Assembly: GCA_030248215.1 (NCBI GenBank)
Contig: JASANG010000919.1
Location: 45,158 to 109,157, forward strand
From: Enoplolaimus lenunculus
Lineage: Eukaryota > Nematoda > Enoplea > Enoplida > Thoracostomopsidae
DNA: 64,000 nt
Direction: 5' to 3'
The position numbers were made by a program, and so were the translations under genes. Shown in pieces: positions 56,309-64,000 of this stretch; position 1 is the stretch's first letter, and each line of letters starts with the position of its first letter. The notes beneath the pieces are model-generated. The model was not told the origin of the DNA and made no database searches. It saw only the letters and a list, made by a program, of their open reading frames with translations.

Positions 56309-57072
56309 ACTAACATATTGGCATGTTTTTCGAACGAAAATTGTTAGTTTAGGTTAAAGTTATTGCTAGCTTAAGTCACAGGTTTGAGCAAAACTAAAAT
56401 AAAGCTTAAGACATTTTAGTTTTGTCAATCCAACTTTGCAACCGTATTTTTGTTTCCCCCTGATGATTTTCACTACGATTACCAGTATACCTAAAATTGC
56501 GTGCTGTGGAATGAAATATCTGCTCTAAGAAATTGCAATTGACAAAGAATTTAATAAATAATTAACTATATAACGTTGCTGTCAACGCAAAACGTGACAT
56601 TACTAATTTTAAAAATTCTACATAATATTTTGATGTTAAAATTTTAATTAATTTTCCACGAATCTGTTACATTTGAAAAACTGAACGAACTACTTCGTGT
56701 ACGCATTTTTTGCGAATTGCTAATATTCTCAGTGGTTTACTGATATTTTAGCACATTGTGCTGCAACGTTTTTGTGGAATTTAACCTTAACTAATAAGCT
56801 GTGCAGTTTCGTTCTCTGTTGCAGGTTGAAGTAGAGAAATCCCAATACAAAAATGTTCCAAATAATCAGTTTAACTCTTATATATACTTTTTACTATAAT
56901 AGCGATGAAATGTAAATGTGCAAATGTAACTGCGGTAAATGAGTAACACAATGCGACAAAATCGAAACAAACACCAACTAACTAAATGTCCTGCAAAAGT
57001 AATCAAATGTAACGCACAAAAACTCAAGAAAATTTGTTCTAATATGGAATCATCAAAACTAACGCAATCAAC
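56309..57072. other. No gene seen
   Basis: Very AT-rich DNA between MITE pairs F-G and H-I. Confidence 0.6.
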
Positions 57073-57344
57073 ATTAACCCTTCCTCACATGAATATTTTC
57101 TATTTCCCCTGAGACTTATTTTTTTGCTAGGATTCCAACTCCAGTGACTGGAGTGAGAGGCGCATACCATCACCACTCAGCTATAGGAGCCTGACGCTCG
57201 AGCCCGAGGGACCTCTCACGTCTTGTGGTGATTTAGTACTATGCATACGTGTTGCAATTGTTAAACACGGTGCGATATATATTATTTAACGTATATACAC
57301 TGCACTGAGTTGCCTATAGGCAACTCAATGTGAGAATGAGTTAT
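57073..57344 (+). mobile_element. TTAA MITE, copy H, full length
   Basis: TTAA-CCCTTCCTCACAT to GTGAGAATGAG-TTAT. It keeps a perfect GAGTTGCCTATAGGCAACTC palindrome near the right end and the pol III boxes on the - strand. Confidence 0.8.
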
Positions 57345-57369
57345 AGATAGCAAACTGAAAATTTTTCGC

Positions 57370-57639
57370 TTAACCCTTTCTCACATGAATATTTTCTATT
57401 TCTCTTGAGACCTATTTTTATGCTAGGATTCGAACTCCAGTGACTGGAGTGGAGGCGTATACCATCACCACTCATCTATAGGAGCTTGACGCTCGAGCCC
57501 GAGTGGGCTCTCACGTCTTGCGGTGATTTAGTACTATGTATACGTGCTGCAATTGTTAAACACGGTGCAATATATATTATTTAACGTATATACATTGTGC
57601 TGAGTTGCCTATAGGCAACTCAATGTGAGAAGGGGTTAA
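57370..57639 (+). mobile_element. TTAA MITE, copy I, full length
   Basis: Joined to copy H by one 29-bp module; TTAA on both sides. Very close to copy D in sequence, so the family may be young relative to other repeats here (inference). Confidence 0.8.
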
Positions 57640-57825
57640 ATAAAGGCAAACAGATATTTTTGCTATTTGTGCAACTTGAATTAGTTCAAATTATATTAAA
57701 CATGTCGAGTACTTCTAAATAGATCAGTCAGGTGCAACTCAGATTTGTTGCAACAAAGTTTGGCTACAAGATCTCAGACAAAAAATGTGACTCTGCAAAA
57801 CTAATAAAACACTTCTAAGCCTAGT

Positions 57826-58384
57826 TTGACTGCTTTTATACCCAAAAGTTTTGGCTAATCATAAGCTTAATTTTCATAATGAGATTTGAAATTTGCATAA
57901 ATTTCTGAAAAGGAAATTATGCAAATGAGAAGCTAGTTCCACTAACTAGCTGAAAAAGCTGCGTAGCAGCATAATTGAAAAGAAAGGAAACAAAAAGGGA
58001 ACCCAAAAGAGCCGAAAACCAGAAAGAAAAGCCAAGAAGCAACCAGCTCGGTTGCTGAAAAAGAAAAAACACACACAGCTGTGTGTGTTTAACGTGAACC
58101 AAGCTAGGGGGTGACCGTGGGAAATTTAAAACAGATTAGGAAAAAGGTCCATAACTTTTTGGTGTCCCAAAAAACACGTTCAGTTCAACCGTAGATTCAC
58201 ATGCTTGGAAGTCAACAAAAGGCAGGGTCTCATGCCTGAGACCCTGAAACTTTTCCCTCCACCGTAGACAATATAAAAGAGCGGTTAAGCATCCTATTTT
58301 GCCATATTTTTGGCAACAACCGGGAGAGTTAAAGTATTTTTTATAAGACAGCGAGGGGACAAACGCTATCACTCCTTTACATCC
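57826..58384. repeat. Direct repeat, copy 1, about 560 bp
   Basis: Aligns with 60664-61132 from GTTTGACTGCTTTT to CTTTACATC. It includes several small hairpins such as AGCTAGTTCCACTAACTAGCT (one mismatch at its centre) and AACACACACAGCTGTGTGTG, the latter only in this copy. Confidence 0.75.
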
Positions 58385-60663
58385 ATCTTTCTTTAAGCCC
58401 TATGTCCACATCGGGAGTTGCGTTCTGCAACTGCAGCATCATATAAAAGAAAGAGATTCCAAAAGAGTGATCGCGGCTGTCGGCTTGTTCAGGGCACTGC
58501 AGTAAAATAAACACGCGTATAAATTCGGAAGACAAGTATACTCCAGGCAGAGGTTTTTAGTTTGAGTTGTGCGAACATTGGGAACACAATAGCCTCGAAG
58601 GGGTGCTTTACAAAAAATTTGTATTAAAATATGGGAAATTTTTTACATTAACAAAACGACCGAAAACTTCCAACGTCCAAAGTCAGCAATTAACAATACA
58701 GTTGGATACGATGAAATAAATATATCACATTTTACTAGACAATAATCATTTTGCTTCATTGTTGTCGCTTGTAATCGGCTCTGGATTATGTAGTTTATCT
58801 CCGGACCATCTATTGAGATCAAGTCGAGATGAATCAAGAAGGCTTCACGCCAACATTGTTTTTTGCTATGCCACGCGACTACCGTCGGGGCAAATTAAAA
58901 TCGCTGGAAAAGTTATTTATTTACAATTATCGTTACAATAGCACATACTTAACATTAATGCTTCGCTGTTTTGGTAGCTCTGCTGAGATTCCAAGTTATT
59001 AGCGTAACGCACTGCCTCATAGCACAGCTGGAACAACGCTTTTCCAGATAACATTGACAATGCAATATCCAAACTGATTTATTCGTTTAAAATACTGGGT
59101 GACTAGTGCGTTTTTATTTGCACCCTATTTACCAATATGAATTATTACACATTGAAAATAACGGGAACACTTACGCTGTCCTTGCTGCCTTCCTATTTTA
59201 TTATCTTACTGTTGTTTCCTTGTACGCATGTCAAGATCTGAAATTGTGGTCTTAAGTGTGAGGGCCAAGTGGTTTGCACTGCTGTAGAAACCAGAGTTTA
59301 TCTGTAAAATCTAAAACATTAAATTATACAACACAAAAGTAATAGGGCGATTAACTATATTTAGGGCCAGATGCTGAAATGTTAAAATAGATTATATACA
59401 TATATAAAGGGCGATTAAAATATTTTCGATATTGCATATGTATACTGGACATGACTGGCCGTTGTTGGGATGAGGTCATGCAACCCTCCACGTGTGATGA
59501 CCTTATACAAGAGCGGAGTAGCCCCCATATAAGTCTAAAAGTTTTGAATGCCGCCTACCCTCGGCAACTTTTGACTTATGATGGAAAGTTTAGGAAGTTC
59601 AGATGGCAGAAGTTCTAGGCCCGTGACTTAGGTAGAACCATCCGAAAGTCATCACACGGGGGTGTCGCGTATCCTCAGGCATATACATTCACGACTTAAC
59701 AGGCTAAGCCAGCATGTGTGATTATCAATGACGATCGGCTCAAACTTACACCACGATGACTAGCTGAAGCCGCAGAGTAAAGCTAAGCACCTTAGACGTA
59801 AGCGCTGAGGCAAACCGTCGCACACCTAATAACCACCCACATTTGGCGTCACTGTGCTAAGCGCTCATGCGCCTCGACTTGGCCAGCCATGACCCGGGTC
59901 GCCTGAGTGAGGCGACATCTCGCGTAGTAAATTGAGCGAGCACAAATTGTGCGAACACTGCAGTGCGCGCATCGAAAAATTGGCTAAAATTATACTAACA
60001 AGTAGATCTTACGGTGCCCGCTTATAGTACTGTACGCGATTTAGATTATAAATCCTAATAGCGCTTCAAACCTGCCTGAAAAGTTCCAATCAGGCTAAAA
60101 CATTATAAGTCGACTTGCAGACTTACTTAGTGTAGCTACAGACCAATAATACAACTACAGAAATAATCTATACCTGCGCAAGCATTATCCTGATGTAGGC
60201 GAGCTATCCGCAAGTACTGCGGATCCGGGTTGACTACACTAAGCACTAAGCACAACGAAGAATGTAGGACACTGAAGCAAATCACTTCAGACTAAATTAG
60301 GACCGGTTCAAGTCGCGCTTAACGCGTGTCAATGACATGAAAACATTGATAACTTACGTGTGAGATCATTGTATCAGACTGTAGAGCGGTTGAATATGCA
60401 CCGGCTGTACTCTCCAGGTGCCTTGGAGAGTACATAATGCATCGCTATCGTATCAGGGGAGCAACACAGCTGCAAATTCATTTATTACCGGTTAAATTCA
60501 GTATAGTCCACATGCTGGTGAACCTATTATATTAAGTAATAAAATTTATTAAGCTATTGAATACAAAAGAAACCATTAAAACAAAGCACTAGAAAGTAAA
60601 TTAAAACAAGCGCAGTGCTATTTCAAAGAGCAGCAAAACTTGACAAAATTTAACAACTGCGCT
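58385..60663. other. Unassigned segment between the direct repeats
   Basis: No open frame over 64 codons. 59450-60450 is notably less AT-rich than its surroundings and stop-dense. No RNA gene or transposon family recognised. Confidence 0.5.
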
Positions 60664-61132
60664 GTTGAGCCTAAAGTTTGACTGCTTTTGTACCCAAAAG
60701 TTTTGGCTAATCATAAGCTTAATTTGCATAATGAGATTTGAAATTTGCATGAATTTCTAAAATTTTTTGAAAAGAAAGGAAATTATGCAAATGAGAAGCT
60801 AGTTCGACTAACTAGCTGGATAATCTGTGTAGCAGCATAATTGAAAAGAAAAGAAACTGAAAGGGAACCCAAAAGAGTCGAAAACCAGAAAGAAAAGCCA
60901 GGAAGTTGATTCCCCAAAGAAATACGTTCAGTTCAACCGTAGATTCACATGCTTGGAGGTCAACAAAATGCAGGGTCTCATGCCTGAAACCCTGAAATTT
61001 TTCCCTCCACCGCAGGCAATGTAAAAGAGCGTTTAAGCATCTCTTTTTGCCATGTTTTTGGCAACAACCGGGAGAGTTAAAGTATTTTCTATAAGACAGC
61101 AAGATGACAGGCGCAATCATTCCTTTACATCA
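60664..61132. repeat. Direct repeat, copy 2, about 470 bp
   Basis: Same orientation as copy 1 and lacks about 120 bp of its middle (58045-58165). The 70-bp satellite begins immediately at its right end. Confidence 0.75.
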
Positions 61133-64000
61133 GCTGCAAATTATTCGCTGGGAAAACGGAAAAACAGGACAGGTTTGTTTCGGACAAATGGGAAAACGGG
61201 ACAGCAGCTAATTTTTGCTGGGGAAACGGGAAAACGGGACATGCCTGTTTCGGGTAAATGAGAAAACGGTACAGCTGGAATTTTTCGCTGGCAAAACGAG
61301 AAAACGGGACAGGTTTGTTTCGGGTAAATGAGAAAACGGAACAGCTGCAATTTTTCGCTGGGAAAACGGGAAAACGGGACAGTTTGTTTCAGGCAAATGG
61401 AGAAACGGGACAGCTTCAAATTTTCACGGGGAAAACGGGACAGGTTTATTTCGGGCAAATGGAAAACGGGACAGCCACAAATTTTCGCTGGGAAAACTGG
61501 AAAACGGGACATGCCTGTTTCGGGAAAATGGAAAAACGGTACAGCTGCAATTTTTCGCTGGGAAAACGGGATAAAGGGACAGGTTTATTTCGGACAAATG
61601 GGGAAAACGGGACAGGTTTGTTTCGGCCAATTGAGGAAAAGGACAACTGCAAATTTTCGCTGGGATAACGGGACAGGTTTATTTCGGGCAAATGGAAAAA
61701 CGGGCCAGCTGCAAATTTTCGCTGGGAAAACGAGAAAATATGACAGGCCTGTTTCGGGTAAATAAAAAACGGGACAGCTGCAATTTTTCGCTGGGAAAAC
61801 GGGAAAAGGGGACAGGTTTGTTTCGGACAAATAGGACAATTGGTCAACTTGTAATTTTCGCTGGGAAAACGAGAAAACGTGGCAAGTTTGTTTCGGGCAA
61901 ATGGGAAAACGGGACAGCTGGAATTTTTCGCTGGGAAAACGGGAAAACGGTACAGGTTTGTTTCAGGCAATTGAGGAAACGAGACAGCTGCAAATTTTCG
62001 CTGGGAAAACAGGAAAACGGGCCAGCTGCAATTTTTCGCTGCAGAAACGGGACAGCTTTATTTCGGGCAAATGGGAAAACGGGACAGCAGCAAATTTTCG
62101 CTGGGAAAACGAGAAAACATGACAGGCCTGTTTCGGGTAAATAAAAAACGGGACAGCTGCAATTTTTCGCTGGGAAAACGGGAAAAGGGGACAGGTTTGT
62201 TTCGGACAAATAGGACAAAGGGACAGCTTGTAATTTTCGCTGGGAAAACGAGAAAACGTGGCAAGTTTGTTTCGGGCAAATGGGAAAACGGGACAGCTAG
62301 AATTTTTCGCTGGGAAAACGGGAAAACGGGACAGGCCTGTTTCGGGTAAATGGGAAAACGGGACAGCTTTAACTTTTCGCTGGGGAAACGGGACAGGTTT
62401 ATTTCGGGCAGATGCGAAAACGGGACAGCTGCAAATTTTCGTGGAGAAAACGGGATAACGGGACAGGCCTGTTTCGGATAAGTGGGAAAACGGGACAAGC
62501 CTGTTTCGGGTAAATGGGAAAACGGGACAGCTGCACTTTTTCGCTGGGAAAACGGGAAACAGGACAAGTTTGTTTCGGGCAAATGGGAAAACGGGACAGC
62601 TGCAAATTTTCGCTGGGAAAACGGAAAACGGGACATGCCTGTTTCGGGTAAATGGGAAAACGGGACAACTGCAAATTTTCGCTGGGAAAACGGGACAGGT
62701 TTATTTAGGGCAAATGGGAAAACGGGACAGCTGCAAATTTTCGCTGGGAAAACAAGAAAACGGCACAGCGGCAAGTTTTTGCTGGGAAAACGGGAAAACG
62801 GGTCAGCTTTATTTTGGGCAAATGGGAAAACAGGACAGCTGCAAATTTTCAATGGGAAAACGGGAAAACGTGTCAGTTTTATTTCGGGCAAATGGGAAAA
62901 CGGGACAGCAGCAAATTTGCGCTGGGAAAACGAGAAAACATGACATGCCTGTTTCGGGTAAATGGGGAAACCGAACAGCTGCAAGTTTTCGCTGGGAAAA
63001 CGGAAAAACGGTACAGGTTTGTTTCATACAAATGGGAAAACGGGACAGCTGCAATTTTTCGCGGGAAAACGGGGAAATGGGACAGGTTTGTTTCGGGCAA
63101 ATGGGAAAACAGGACAGCTGCAAATTTTCAATGGGAAAACGGGAAAACGGGTCAGCTTTATTTCGAGCAAATGGGAAAACGGGACAGCAGCAAATTTGCG
63201 CTGGGAAAACGAGAAAACATAACATGCCTGTTTCGGGCAAATGGGGAAACGGGACAGCTGCAAATTTTCGCTGGGAAAACGGGACAGGTTTATTTCGGGC
63301 AAATGGGAAAACGGGACAGCAACAAATTTTCGCTGGGAAAACGGGACAGCTACAAATTTTCGATGGGAAAACGAGAAAACGGGACAGGCCTGTTTCGGGT
63401 AAATGGGAAAACGGGACAGCTGCAATTTTTCGCTGGGAATACGGGACAGGTTTATTTAGGGCAAATGGGAAAACGGGACTGCAAATTTTCGCTGGGAAAA
63501 CGAGAAAACGGAACAGGCCTGTTTCGGGTAAATGGGAAAACGGGACAGCTGCAATTTTTCGCTGGGAATACGGGACAGGTTTATTTAGGGCAAATGGGAA
63601 AACGGGACAGCTGCAAATTTTCGCTGGGAAAACGGGACAGGTTTATTTAGGGCAAATGGGAAAACGGGACAGCTGCAAATTTTCGCTGGGAAAACGGGAA
63701 AACGGGTCAGCTTTGTTCCTTTGTTTCGGGCAAATGGGAAAACGGGACAACTACAAATTTGGTTGTGAAAACGAGAAAACGGGGCAGGCCTGTTTCGAAT
63801 AAATCAGAAAACGGGACAGCTGGAATTTTTCGCTGGGAAAACAGGAAAACGGCACAGCGGCAAGTTTTCGCTGGGAAAACGGGAAAACGGGTCAGCTTTG
63901 TTTCGGGCAAATGGGAAAACGGGTCAGCTTTGTTTCGGGCAAATGGGAAAACGGGACAGCTGCAGATTTTCAATGGGAAAACGGGAAAACGGGAAAACGG
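61133..64000. repeat. Satellite of about 70-bp units, running off the window
   Basis: Unit built from GGGAAAACGGGACAGCTGCA, AATTTTCGCTGGGAAAACGG and GACAGGTTTGTTTCGGGCAAAT-like parts. About 40 units; some lack one GGGAAAAC block and are about 61 bp. Stop-poor in several frames, giving open frames up to 410 codons with repeated FAGKTGK- or PVFPFARNK-like motifs; not genes. Confidence 0.95.

Noticed and set aside
57826-61132. LTR element with the two direct repeats as its ends
   Set aside because: No coding domain between them and no convincing terminal dinucleotides or primer site; described only as direct repeats.
61100-63980. Long open frames of up to 410 codons on both strands
   Set aside because: They lie wholly in the 70-bp satellite, overlap each other in several frames and only repeat the unit.

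Overview
The window is animal nuclear DNA. It holds one complete 23-exon gene on the + strand, one complete three-exon gene on the - strand, and about 40 kb of repeats and unassigned sequence. Both genes use GT-AG introns, many with a short tttcag or ttttag acceptor. Degenerate tandem TTAGGC hexamers occur at five or more places. TTAGGC is the nematode telomere repeat, so a nematode with a repeat-rich, gene-poor genome is the best guess, but this is an inference and another ecdysozoan cannot be excluded.

1-18 kb: a repeat-rich flank. It carries copies of a TTAA-flanked inverted-repeat element (piggyBac-like MITE) that contains RNA polymerase III A and B boxes, a 29-bp module always bounded by TTAA/TTAT, a 57-bp palindrome, two minisatellites, hAT-type and other MITEs, tRNA-like remnants and a broken PHD-finger fragment.

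18.1-39.8 kb: a ZSWIM4/5/6-family gene (SWIM zinc-finger protein). Twenty-three exons join without a phase conflict into 2798 codons, more than twice the length of human ZSWIM5/6. Conserved family blocks alternate with long Ser/Gly/His/Gln/Ala-rich inserts. The introns hold tandem duplications, microsatellites and at least one MITE.

39.8-48.8 kb: intergenic DNA with two hAT MITEs (one with a perfect 8-bp target duplication), a 436-bp MITE with perfect ends, and a duplicated block.

48.9-52.1 kb (- strand): a secreted BPI/LBP/CETP-family lipid-binding protein of 666 residues. It has a signal-peptide exon, one short exon and one very large exon. A Ser/Thr/Pro-rich stretch of about 95 codons interrupts its C-terminal domain.

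52.2-64 kb: more MITE copies, a pair of direct repeats 2.3 kb apart, and a satellite of about 70 bp per unit that runs from 61.13 kb past the window edge. The long open frames in this satellite and in the two minisatellites are products of stop-poor repeat units, not genes. The two genes have no evident functional link: one is probably an intracellular ubiquitin-ligase substrate receptor, the other a secreted lipid-binding protein.
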